From assembly GCA_034670405.1 (NCBI GenBank), contig JAXDDX010000010.1:7571001-7635000 (forward strand): a DNA stretch of 64,000 nucleotides, in the 5' to 3' direction. This stretch comes from Hoplostethus atlanticus. Taxonomy: Eukaryota > Chordata > Actinopteri > Trachichthyiformes > Trachichthyidae. Each line of letters begins with the position of its first letter. The first letter of the stretch is position 1. The notes beneath the pieces were generated by a model. The model was not told the DNA's origin. It did no database searches and worked only from the letters and a program-made list of their open reading frames with translations. Positions 24,845 to 37,300 of the stretch are shown here, piece by piece. Made by a program: the position numbers and the translations under genes.

Positions 24845-25969
24845 TCTGGGACAGGAGAAAATTTCACTTCATGCCTGAAAGCAGAGTCATAATTGTTGAA
24901 GGAAAAATCCACCCTAAAACTCATCAGGTTTTGGTGTCGGCCCCTCAGAATCAAAGAGCAAGGACTTCTTTCTAGCCTCACCATTTTGCACCGATGGTCA
25001 ACAATCATACAGGAAGGAAATTACTAACTGAAGTAGAAGTAGATGAGGCAGGTTGAGGAAAAGTGGGTACACCAAAAAAGCAAATTACAACACTGATGAT
25101 ACAAGAATCTGAGGGTGGATTTTTCCTTTAAAGGAACAAAATTGAACAAATACACAGCCAAGTCACATAAAAGTTAAACATGAGTTTCATTAACAAAAGT
25201 CTAAATGTGATTCTAAATTACTTTAACACATAATTTAATAAATGTGTTTATTAAATTTGTTTTGTAGGATGTGAAGTTGGACAGAACACTGGTATTTGCA
25301 TGGGGAGCAGCTGTGAAGCAACTGAAGGTGTTAATAAGTCATATAATAATAACTTTTGTCATTACCTCAATTGTGTTTTGGAAAAGTGTAAAAGTGTAAT
25401 TTCTGATGTGTCAGAATAGGGGAATTGAAGCTAATTTGCTGCCCTGACCTCGCTTGCCCCATGTTTCAGTTTGATGTGCAAATGAGTTTCCTGCTGAAAT
25501 CAAAGATTGCTCCTTTAAAAATGTAGCACTTCATGCATAATAAATGGTGTTATGGTGATATAATACACAGACATGCATCAATTGCGGTGTTGAATTATGG
25601 TGTTGAATTTCTCCTATAGATCTGGTTTCATTGCATATGATTCTCTTGTTCTGACAACACAAATGGCCATCACATCAGAAATGTGTTATAAGCCAGGTTC
25701 ACTGACATTGGTGTGCACCTACCTTACAAACTCACTACACTGTTTTAGAGATGCAATTATTACATCAGTGCTTTTTTTTTATTATGACACTGCAAACAGC
25801 ATTTTTTTGTAAAGTAACTGATAGACTTTGGATATTTCATCATCTCAATTATTAAGTGGGTGGCAAAATGGACAAAAGTCAAATAAGAAAAGTTTGGACT
25901 GATCAGACAAAAATACAATTGATGGAGCATAATACATAACATGGACAATGGCCGTAACATAAACATACC
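24845..25969 (-). promoter_or_regulatory. klhl23: klhl23 5' untranslated intron (candidate)
   Basis: On the minus strand TTTTCTCCTGTCCCAG ends at 24846, 13 nt before the ATG, a good 3' splice site. The best upstream donor I see is GATCAG|GTATGT, with the exon ending at 25969. The acceptor is well supported; pairing it with this donor is inference. Alternatively, the upstream exon may belong to phospho2 read-through. Confidence 0.5.
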
Positions 25970-28900
25970 TGATCAACATGGTCTACAGGATTTGATGTGA
26001 ATTCCCACGGATCTCAACAACATTTACACTGGCTGGCCTATGGAATATTTCCTGTCAGACTCTAACAACATAATAATAATGACACCCTGTATGTATTATT
26101 CTTTAAGATCCCGGCATGACCTGTTATCTAGCGACGTCGCTCTCCTGTTAAAACTGAAAACAACGTACAGCTGACAGCAGGTCTAACTAGTGTCACATAC
26201 GAAAGAAAAAGGAAGACTTCCGGTCACAACTTTCAAAATAAAACGCTTGTTCACAATTAAATCAATTAAAAAGTATTTATTGCACCGTTATAGATATATA
26301 ATATAACCGAGAGAGAAAAAAAAACACATTGAGGTAGTAGTAGTAGAATTAGTAGGCCAACAGAATGAAAATACTTTTTCCCCCTAAAAGCTGATGATTA
26401 TTTCTGGGAATACTTTCAAGATGAAAGCTAGATAGTAGGCCAATAGTAGCACGCTTTCTACATCTTGTGAATGTGGCACAAAAGAAAATTTAGGTTTGTG
26501 TGCAAACCTGAAATAAATATTTTTTCACTTTCTTTTATCTTGGATTACGTTAGGCCTACTGATTACAATTTTGATGAGGTAACTAGTAACCCATCAAATA
26601 GCAAGTGCCAATTGACGCCCTTGCTATACTCATAGTAATCTAAGCATACGAAGGATGCCATACATACATGTAATTTCTCTCCAATGTAATAATCCCAGCG
26701 AGTATTTTGCGATTTTTTATTGATCTGTCGAACCAAGACTTAATAGTTTTCTGCGCTTTTATGTCGAAGGCAAACACACCTATTTCCGGTATTAGTCTGG
26801 TTATCTCTGGCAGACTTGACGCAGCTGTCTGCGCTGTCCTTCAGTGCGCTGAATGCACACCGTCCAGTCCTACATTATCTCATACAGTGCTTTATCCCGG
26901 CCTGAACCATGGCCTCTGCGTCTCAGCGCACCCTAGATAATAAAATCAACCAGCAGCAAATAAACTCGACCACATGCATGCATTCCACTCTGTCACCGAG
27001 ACTGCTTGTCGACAGAATTGGAAATGAGATTAGAGGCTGAGGGGAGAGGGGGGAGGGCTGGTTCACCCAAGAGACCTTTAGGCTAGGGCTGTTTTTTTGT
27101 TTTTTTTTAAATCAATACAGCTTTATTAAAGAACAGAGGGGGGTTGGGGGTCACAGATCAAGGGGGTTCCCAAACTTTTTCCATTTACCATGAACTTCCC
27201 AAGACTTTTGTCCTAAGGGAACTTAGTTGTTTAGTTGTTACATATAACAAGGTTACATAGAACAAGGATCACTACAGGTAGGGAGGTAATCACAGAAAAT
27301 AGTCATCCTTATTGTACTAACATTGTTTTTAACTATTCCTAAATTGAACATGAACATTTGTCATCAGTACAGTATTAGATTGATGAGAAATATTTTGATT
27401 CATTAATTACATTCTAACACAACCAATCTTCATTTGTTGGTCAAGGATGTCTTCAAGGATGTCTTAATGAGGAACCCTCACACACATCATCATCCACTCT
27501 TCCCACAGTCATTTACCAAAACATCAGATCTTATATAACAATCCCACGTGCTAATACACCGGGGTGACGGAGGTAAGGGCAGGGGTTTGCAGGTACTATG
27601 CGCCCCTTACTCAAAACACATCTGTGGCTGCATTGCATTCTGGTCTATTGAGGGTACTGTCGGTGGAGAAATTAGTATCTCTTCCTCTTCTATGATGGAT
27701 TTCTCCCGGTGTGATTGTTGAACATTGTTGCTAAATGGGAGTCTAGAAGCTGACACCAAAACCTGACATCAGTAAAGACACAGCACGATAGTACCCACAT
27801 CTGCTATTACAGCTATACCATCATAACATAAATAAATGAAACTATCCTAGTTATGAGATGGCGTTCCATACTTTGGGGTCTCACCGGTGCTTTCTCTTCA
27901 GCCAGAGACACTCGCTGTTTCTCAAGCCGACCTTTATGGCTTGATCAAAGCTGACAAGGAATCCCTACCTCCCTGAGTAAACTCGTCAACTTCCACAAGG
28001 TGTGCCCTGGCTTCATAGTCTCGCTGTTCAGTGACAGCCTTGGCTGATAGCTATGTACCTAGGCTTCTTCCTGCACTACTGCATGCCTCATCTAAAGCTC
28101 CCTTCCCACTGAACAGGGATTTCTACAAGGTAAACAAAGCCCGCTGAGTGTTGGACCATAATACCTGGTTAGATCTTAGGCTGGAGCTCGCTCTGAGAGT
28201 TGTTGGCCTACATCCCTCTCCAAATCCTGATTCAAATCCCTATCCACTTGTGCCAATTCAGGGATAGTTTTTTTTTTCAGCTTTGTTCCCCTTCACATAC
28301 AAAAACAATGTGATGTGTAGGGTTCACTTACCTATCAGGTAACTAATTGATTTCTCTTAATTTACTCTCAATTGCTAATGCCAGGCACTACAGCGTTTGG
28401 TTATGTCGCCAACTTGGGAAAGACTAACTTTGCATCTTGACAGGATATGTGTGCCTGTCTGAACAAAACAAAGACAGATGGGGGGTCTTCACCAAGGTTT
28501 TGGGGTGATGACAGCACATCATATACTGCTCCAACAATCAACCAGATCCTATATGCCGCCATAAAGTTTCACCTGATCTTAATTTCATCTTTCTTTCCAA
28601 CCTCTCTACACTTTCTGTGTTCATAGATTGTCCCTGCTTAGCTTTTGAAACTACTTGGGCACGTAATCGTGTCATAAAATGAAATGAAATCAGCTTGACC
28701 TAGTTAGGCCGGTAAAGTCCTTTGAGGCGTGTTTGTGATAAAGGGCTATAAAAATAAACCTGTTGGCTTAGGTTGCCTTCTTCGGTTCACCTTGGGAATC
28801 CTGAAAAACATCCCCAAAACCCCTCTAAATGAGGACGCAAACTTTTGGTCTATTACATACACTGCTACATCTCTCACTGGATTTGCTTGTGCGTCCATGA

Positions 28901-29220
28901 GGGCTCTGACGCTGGTGTACAATTTAAACAAGCACACCACCAGTCACTTTTAGCCTTGGGCGGCTCCATGCTTGCCTATTATGGAGAACCTCCACAAAGT
29001 CAGTCAGTCAGTCAGTCAAACATGGCAGTAGGTCTTGGTCATTCCTGGTGCTCTAACTTCTGAAGATGAAAATGTATTGTGTCTATCATGGAGTGCAACA
29101 GTGACTCATTTAAGGAAGTTGTCGACACAATTCAAGACGCCGGGTGTCCGTGGACTACTGAAGCCGTCTGGGCGCAGGGGAAGGTTCTGGAGAGCTCATA
29201 TTATATAGTAAAGAATCAAA
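25970..29220. other. intergenic DNA between phospho2 and klhl23
   Basis: No coding exon recognised. A G/T-rich stretch lies near 27090-27170 and a tail-like sequence (GATAAAGGGCTATAAAAATA) near 28737, probably repeat-derived. A short (AGTC)n run lies near 28997-29016. Overlapping frames at 28729-29063 have no domain. Confidence 0.5.
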
Positions 29221-29223
29221 ATC

Positions 29224-29229
29224 TTTATT
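29224..29229 (-). terminator. phospho2: candidate phospho2 polyadenylation signal
   Basis: AATAAA on the minus strand about 280 nt downstream of the phospho2 stop codon. Plausible position, not proven. Confidence 0.45.
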
Positions 29230-29504
29230 GGTGGGTCACATTCAGTGTATTGGTGGGTACATGGATCCCTATCCCAACTAAGACCTTATATCCAGTATCC
29301 CAAACATTTTGAACATGGAAAAGGAGCCACTCATACATTTTGTGTGACCTTTATGTTAGTGTAAATCCTAGTAAAAATGAGGACACGCTGGCTTAAAATT
29401 ATAAATATCATCTTCTTAAAATACCCCCCCCCCCTACAGTACAGGTTCCCTTATTTCCGTTACAACTGAGACTCAAGTACTGTACATCACAGCATCTGCC
29501 CTGG

Positions 29505-30951
29505 CTATGACGGCATACTTGCTTTCAGTTCCTCCAGAATCTCAGTGCCACTGCTCCAGGCAATGACTTTAGCTCTCAAAGAGGCGTTGCCCTCTTGACC
29601 TTCCAGTTTGGCCAGCAGTTTCTCCAGGGTGTAGCCCTTCCTGGGCATCACAACATCGTGCCCTCTCAGACAGTAAGTGGGGCAGAGATCATTCCCGCCG
29701 TCTCCCACGTAGAACATCTGCTGATACTCCACGCCGCCCTTCGACTCCTCCGACAGGTAAACCTCTAAGGACTTTTTTCTTACAGAGGTTGACGGGGCAC
29801 CGGGCGCAGTCATGAGTGTGGTAGCACTGTACCTCCATGCAGCCGTGCTCGTTGAACGTAGCCGGGTTGGTGAAAACCCGGTCGATGGCCGACTGGACTC
29901 CTGCGGCGCGGAGGATCCAGTTGATGAATGCGGTGTTGGAGTCGGAGATGACTATGCAGTCAATGGTGCTTTTATGCTCCGATATGAACGTCAATAATTC
30001 TGTCATTCCAGATGTGAAGGGGATGGTCTCCATCACCCGGCGGACCCTCTCGGGACTGACCTCCTGGTCTCCTGGATGGACAGACAGAGAAAAGGATGTA
30101 TAGATGAGAGGGAGTGCAAGTAAATCATCATAAGACAGAAGGATGGGAGGGAGTGGTGAAAAGTTAAGTTACCCATCACTGCTAGGACTGGTATTAGTGT
30201 TGTCACGATAACCACAATTTAAATTATACTTTGGTGCCAGTGCATAAGTCTGAATTCAATAATATCATTAATAGACTTTTCTGCCAAGCTAGTGGTGATG
30301 AGACTGGATATGTTGCTCAACTTTATAAAAACTGAATCCATCAAAGCAAAATGCAATTCTGAAAAAGATGAACTCCATCACATTCAGCAAGGGCAAAGTG
30401 TACCAAAGACGCCCAAGTGATGAGCCAACCCCAAATCACTCCTGATTAGCAAACACAATAAAGGGTAGGGCATCTGAAAAATGAATGAATGGCTTCCAGA
30501 CAGTATGATGAGCTCTCACCTATGTAGGACATCACTCTGCCCATGTACTCAGTCCAGTGGCCTTTTCGGTAGGAGTTCTTCAGTGAATCAGGAAGGGCCT
30601 GATCTGGGAGGCACCTGGGAACAGGTACAACAAATATGAATGAAAGATACATGCATGGAGACGTAATAGGCGTAGTGATGTCATTACAGTGCCTGTAATG
30701 AACAGGCCCCATGGATGGCCAATCACTACGTTCCCATACACGATTTACAGTGTGTCTGGTACTCAACAGTATATACTCAACAGTAATAGTCCTAGAATAT
30801 TCCTTAAGGTACTTATAGGTTAGATGTAATATTTGTATGACATCCTTATAAACTGTATTTCCAATTAATCTATTATTCACCTTATCACCCAAGTGTCACT
30901 GTTGTCATCAACCACAGTGTGGTCAAAATCAAACACCACCAGGGTCTTCAT
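29505..30951 (-). CDS. phospho2: PHOSPHO2 HAD-family phosphatase (frameshift at an A6 run)
   Basis: Soluble haloacid-dehalogenase phosphatase; the human enzyme acts on pyridoxal 5'-phosphate. Coding exons on the minus strand: 30951-30881, 30614-30520, 30071-29505, with phases 2 and 1 agreeing. Motif I is DFDHT (D8 and D10), motif II is ISDSN in exon 3, and motif III is VGDGGNDLCP (about D179, D183), followed by MPRKGYTL. The start ATG immediately precedes the beta-strand KTLVVFDFD. With one base removed from the T6 run at 29773-29778 (A6 in the mRNA) the gene gives 243 residues, against 241 in human. As written, the frame shifts after NLCKK and ends near 29689, losing motif III. The gene lies upstream of klhl23 on the same strand, the conserved order in vertebrates. 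Confidence 0.95.
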
Positions 30952-33114
30952 TCTTCACGTGGAAAAAACAAGGACAAAACAGATTCAGCTGAATGCACAA
31001 AAACAAAACCTGACTACTGTATGTAGGCAGACAGACAAAAACAACAGATTACATTGGCTACAGGACTAACGACTAATGTTTGTCCCGCGTTCAAAAACAT
31101 GGCAGTTTAATGTCGCCTTCTTATCGGCAGATACATAACTGACATAACATGACTGAAGACCTTATACGAATTCAATGGTTTTACTCTTCAATTCGGCTTG
31201 CGTTTCATACACCAAGCAGCACTTACTTAAATACAATTTCAATGTGTATATTTGGCTCGTCTGTTACTCGTCTGCGGTGTGAACCAACACTTAAAAGTTG
31301 AAATTGTATTGAGATAAAGCGCTGCTTAGTGGATTATGACATGCCGAATATACGATAAGACTACCAATTACTAAAACGCCTTAAGTCCTATTCAAACAGG
31401 TATCTACTTTTGGCGATAAGCAGGGCAGCATTAAATTGACATATTTCAAATGGGGTTTGGCGTGACGTCTTCTCAAAACAACGGAATGGCCTGGCTAGAC
31501 CTACATCAACTACTACTGCGCCATTAGTGAAGAGAAACGGCGCATATCAGTGAACTAGCACCGTTAACGTTAGTAGGCTAGTACCACACGCTAGTAAAGA
31601 CTTCTATCTCGTAACGTTGCACACAAATCAACCGAATTACGTTACAAATGTAAACTACAAAGTTGTTTCAACATGTTTTCATAACAAAAACGACATATTA
31701 AGTAAAAATTGATGCAAAAGGGAATTGTGTTTACTGTTCACGGTGTGCACCGCTATATTGCTGTGACGTCAGGTGTGTTTATATCGGTGAACTCGGACCA
31801 GTTGGATCTTGCCAGAGTTTCCGACTGGGTATTTCTCACTTGAATGACTGCTCTATTGCACTTTTCCGTGTCGGAGGTCGGTTTTTACAATGGTAAAATG
31901 GATTGCACCATTACCATTCATTTACTGCTCAAACCTATCGGATCAGACACTGGACAAAGAACTGAAATTAATGATTTCTAGACAAGACGTCTGTGTGCCA
32001 GGGTTAGCTAGGTACTTAAAATGAATTGAAATCAAATTATAACGTTGATCAAGTCCAAATCTGACCTCAACCTGCCTGTCATGTGTCTGCGGCTGTCTTC
32101 CTCTTCGCTTGGTTGTGGGATCATGCAAAACAATTCAGGGCAGATCGTCGCCACCCGCTGGTAAAGTTAGGAAATCACATGTGGTTTGGTTGCTTTGGTC
32201 TTACGGCCGTGGTTAATAATAATAATTACAATAATGATAGCAATAATAATATGAAGAGGACGAACGTTATATATATATATATATATATATTATTTATAAC
32301 GTCCCATATTTCTAGTGATATCTTTACGTCAGATGAAGCCTTATGCTGCCTTCAAGAGCTTGAAATGCTGTAGTTGAATTGAGTGTCACAATAAATTGGT
32401 ACGTTTATACGACTAGGAGAGGGGAAATTTGCTATGATTCCCAAGTTGCTAAAATGAAGAGAGAACATGGAAGCCATGTCAACAATTGATGGCAAAAGTT
32501 GTGTTTTATTATTATTATTGCTACATTCAGATAATTTGGGGAAAATGACAGTTACATGGTTTTTACTTGAAAATACAATGCAGTTTGCTACAACTCAGTT
32601 TACATGGCTTCATGCTGGCGTGTGAATATATTGCTGTATTGTGGATGTAGCAAAGGCCTACATAAGTTGTTCTACAACCTTTCACTGATAATTTAATTAA
32701 AACATCAGTTATATGTCTGATGCCCATTTTTCCTCCTCTTCATTCTGCCTCTGCAGCACAAAGGAGCTGCTTGTTTTGTAACATAAAACAACAGCCACCA
32801 AAAACTACTGTGGTTACAGAGTCAATTTTGTTATTATTTCTGACCCAAAGCACTTGAATACGCGACTACTGTAGTATTTGCGACTGCTTAAGTCGAAAGT
32901 AGAAGTTTACGAGCAGCACAGGAAGGCTGCATAATAGCCTACTCACCACTAGGTGGCAATAAGCCGCATTTAGTGTATGATTTACTCAAAAACAACAGAG
33001 AAGAAGAAATACTGTAGGTTTAGTTCCTGGTTACGTCAAACCCAAGAAGCACCAAGAGAGCTCAGATTAATATTTTTTTCATCCAAACTACAACATTATT
33101 TAATTTCGGCGAAA
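30952..33114. promoter_or_regulatory. divergent phospho2/syap1 intergenic region
   Basis: This 2.2 kb lies between the start codons of two divergently transcribed genes and must hold their promoters and 5' UTRs. It has a perfect cAMP-response-element-like TGACGTCA at 31764-31771, a related TGACGTCT near 31464, and a (TA)n run at about 32268-32290. No TATA box can be assigned to a start site with confidence. Confidence 0.5.
31764..31771. promoter_or_regulatory. CRE-like palindrome TGACGTCA
   Basis: Full 8-bp palindrome that CREB/ATF proteins bind in other genes. It lies between phospho2 and syap1, 813 bp upstream of the phospho2 ATG. Function is inferred from position only. Confidence 0.45.
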
Positions 33115-34267
33115 ATGTTGAAAGGTTTTGGGTCGTGGCTGGGCTTGGAGAACCCAACATATACAAAGAAGTCGGATGACAAGGAAAACTTGGCTGTGGA
33201 GCAAGAAGAAAAGGTTGTCCAAGCACAAAACGAAGTAAACAAACAGCAGCCAGCTGAACAGGAAGCAGACCCAGCAGCAAACCAAGAAAACTCCCAGCAG
33301 GGAAAAGGACTGAGTGGTAATAAAACATTTATGATCTCCGTTGGACTTGAGCTAGCTTAACGTCAGATAGCAAATTTGCTTATCCATGGTTTGAGGCTTT
33401 GGTTTTCTGTTCAGCACAGCCCTGTTGCCCATGTTAAATACATATATATGTATTTCTCTATGTGTAGTATGTCACTTATTTAACGTGACCAGTTAAAAGA
33501 AACAGACCAAACTGCATTCTGTTATATTTCTCCTATGCTACTGTAGAATTTTTTTGACGAAAGGTCTGCCAGTACAGTGACTGCTATTACATTAACTAGA
33601 GGACTGCCTCCTCTTCCCCTTGAAGATTCATTTTCAGCTTTGCCTCCAGTGCCAAGATATGAAGATATGAGTGTGTATGCATTCGCAGGCGTAACATGAA
33701 TTGTGTCCTGTTACATTCCTCCTATGCTGCTGCAGCAATGTTTTGATGAACGGTCCAATAACATAATGATGACTGTAGCATCCCTTCCCCTTCCTCCTTT
33801 GACAGACTACATCTTCAGTTTTGCCTCCAATGCCACCAAGAAGATATCCGAGTCTGTGGCAGAGACCGCTCAGACCATCAAGAAGAGCGTGGAAGACGGA
33901 AACATCGACGGCATCATAGACAAGGCATGTTTGACAAGTTTTACAGCATATCCCCTGCAAAACACCCCCAGGGCCAATATATGGAATGACTGAGGTGATG
34001 CTTGTCACTCTCTCTGGGCAGCCACATCGCCTCAGTTTGTAGCTGTAATGTTGTGTTAGGCTTTGACCTCACTGTCTCCCACTGGCGCCTGCACATAGAT
34101 AAGAATAGGCATGCAAAGGATTTGTTGTGTTTGTGTGTGCTGACTTGCACATTTGCCTGTTTCCAGACGTTTCTGGGAGACTTCCAAAAGGAACAGGAGA
34201 AGTTTGTCCAGGAAAACAAGGCCAAAAAATCAGGTGGGATGGAAAACAATAATCTTAGTCACAATAA

Positions 34268-34317
<50 letters not shown>

Positions 34318-37300
34318 TACTATGCAAAAGTCTTAGGCACCCTAGATTCTTAAAAAAAAAAATCTAAATTTGGTTTTAGATGTTTATTTTTTTGTTTTCT
34401 GCATTATTGTTTTACATTACTGCTCTTATAGTAAATGTTTTGATATTTAGAAACTTTTCATTTCATTGTTTTTGAAAGCATCTTTGCTTCACAGAGTGAA
34501 TGCGCCTAAGACTTTTGCACAGTACTGTATGTGTGTGCCTGACAGATAAGCCTATTGATTCAGTGATGAAACACCTGTCTGAAGCACAACAATGTCGAAT
34601 GCTCCTGTGTGCTTTGGGCCTTTAAAGCACATCAGGTGACTGAGCTTGTGTGCGCTGGTGTTTGTGTCTAGATGCAGCAGTGCCTCCCTGGGTCGGCTAC
34701 AACGAGGAGGAGACAATCCAACAACAGATCCTTGCTTTGTCTGCTGTAAGCAATATAAAAGATATGTCGGCATCTACACGATAATGTGATTTATTACACA
34801 GCTTCATTGAATACTCAGCTGTGATTGGCCAACGAATGCATTCTGAGGTCTGTTATTTCTGAACAGCTTGTTGTGTTTCTCATAACACCACTCACATCTA
34901 ATCACATCGCGGCCAGTCTTCATATGCGTTCTTGTGTCCTTCGTGACACGTTTGGTGTAATATCTAATAGTCGATAATGATTCCAAAACAAAACAACATC
35001 AAGTAGAGAAGACGGATAAAGATCCTGGAAGTTTGTTTGCCAGCTGACGACGCATCACATGGTGACCTTGGCCAACGAGAATGAATGAGTAACTGTAATA
35101 AGCGGGATAATGTACAGCGAGCTGGTAAAATAAGCCCCAACAGGGAAGTTCAAGACCTTGAAGCGAAGTGCAGGTAGACTATCCCTTACATATAATGAAG
35201 TAGTGTAAACCTTTAAATGGATCTAGAAACGTTTTCCTTCTGTTTCCGTACTATAACCCTCTGGTAACTATGCTGGTTCATTTCATCCATTACAGTTCTT
35301 CAGTTATGCATCATTTCAAAAAAAAAAAAAGACTGAGGCACCCGAGTTTGTGTTTTGTCCAATTGTAGGACAAGAGGAACTTCCTGCGTGACCCCCCCGC
35401 TGGCGTCCAGTTCCACTTCGACATGGAGCAGATGTATGCTCTGGCCACAGTGATGCTGGAGGAGGACCAGCTGCTCAACCGCATGCGCTTCGACCTGGTC
35501 CCCAAACTGTCAGTAGTCCACCAACAGCCTGCTCTGTGTCTGTCTGTCTGTCTGAACAAATGAAACCATGGTCATTATGATGGGTAGCCTCTATCTCATG
35601 CCATTAGTATTGTTAGTGCTAGTGTGTTTTGTTTTTGGGGGGATGGGGGTGGGGGCTTATATTCACAAGGGAACGTATTGTATGTGTGTTTCACAGTGTG
35701 AAGGAGGAGGTTTTCTGGAGGAACTATTTCTACCGGGTGTCTCTGATCAAGCAGTCAGCTCAGCTCACAGCGCTGGCAGCCCAGCAGCAGCAGAAGGAGG
35801 ACGAGGACAGAGGGGCCAGTGTTTCACCTGAGGACGTCGCCTTAACAGGTCCGTATTTCATCATGATGGATTAGACCTCCACACTTAACCAACTGCAGAG
35901 GTGCTCAAAAGGGGCATTTCACCAATTATTCACTTCAGTATGGGCCACTACCAGCGTTGGGCTTGTTACACAGCATCACATTACTCACATTGTGGAGCTT
36001 GGATGAAAAAAAAGACAACTCAACTGACTTCTCCATATCCTTTGAGAGAGTTAACTGTTTATTTGTGGTGATCTAGGTCAGGAATCCAATTTATGGGGGC
36101 AATGTATATCAAAATTGCTAATAATATAACCTAGGTAACAGTTTAGATTTGGCAAATGGTTAGACTGCTAACCTTTTGGAGGGCTTCTGTCCTCTCAGGA
36201 AGGATATTTGGTTGGATTAGTACACCATCAACCAGAGGGGAGGAAGTAATCCACATGGTTGGCCATCCCTGCTCCACAGTATGGTTGTGTACTGTAGCAT
36301 TGCTGCCATGACCACATGTAGGCAAGTTGTTGGTGCTCCTGTTGGGGATTGAGATTATTATCCATCACAGAGTCAAGCAGCTGCTCCTAGCCAGCAAAAT
36401 GGCATATAGTGGTTTGCAAATGTAAAATTAATGAATTATATTATTTCTTGTGCAGAGAACATCAGACCAAAAACCCCACCGGTTTCCATCAGTGACATGC
36501 AGAAGGTAAGAGTGCTCTACTATAGATTGTGGTGTGTGCATTGTGGCGCCCCAATACCCTGTTGGTTCTCCACTGAGGTGCTACATGTTCATCACCGTGG
36601 ACAGAGGTCGTACAGAGGCCGGCAGCCACTGGGGGAGATCAGTGAAGGCCAGTACTTCTCAATTGACACGTTTGACACCTGGCAGCGCAGCACAGGTGCG
36701 CCTCGTTCCCCCAATTAGAGCTGACCTACTTCTCCAGTATTTCAGGCAGGAGCCTCTTGGAGAAACCTCAGAGTGTTTCAGACCAACAGTGTGCTTAGCG
36801 GCCAGCGGGCCCACGGCTCATGTACTACAGGCAAGAATGAGGATGTCGATTTGACTGAGTGGATTCTGTGTTGGATGCCTCTTTTGGACTGCGTTCTGGA
36901 GCAGGAACAAGGAAAGGCCTGGCCTCTGGACAACAACAGTGGTACTGACACTACTCTTCAGACGCCCTGGCAGGACGCCCAGGCCAGGTTTCACCCCCCT
37001 TCAGGCAGCACAATATTCCCTGGATAAAGGAACCCCAACCGGGAAGAATTTTGGTCCATTGGTGAAAGGTCTGGGAGAGTATAGCGGCCGTAAAACTTGA
37101 GTAATTGGCAGTAATTGCTGGCCCACACCACAGTAAGGTGTTAAAATACTCACCCACTCCTCTCGTGGCCTCCTTTCCCCCTGCGTAACTCTCTCAGTCA
37201 GTTATGACTCAACATCATCCTCTGGTATGAGTTTAGTGAACAGGTGGCTCATCCTCTTGTCCAAGAGTACAGTAGCTGTTCTGTTACACAGTTCAGTAAT

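Noticed and set aside
24677-24892. 71-codon plus-strand frame over klhl23 exon 1
   Set aside because: Antisense shadow of the BTB-domain exon.
32977-33114. In-frame extension upstream of the syap1 ATG (start at 32977)
   Set aside because: The family N-terminus begins at [11 protein letters not shown] (33115); the upstream codons have no family counterpart and are best read as 5' UTR.
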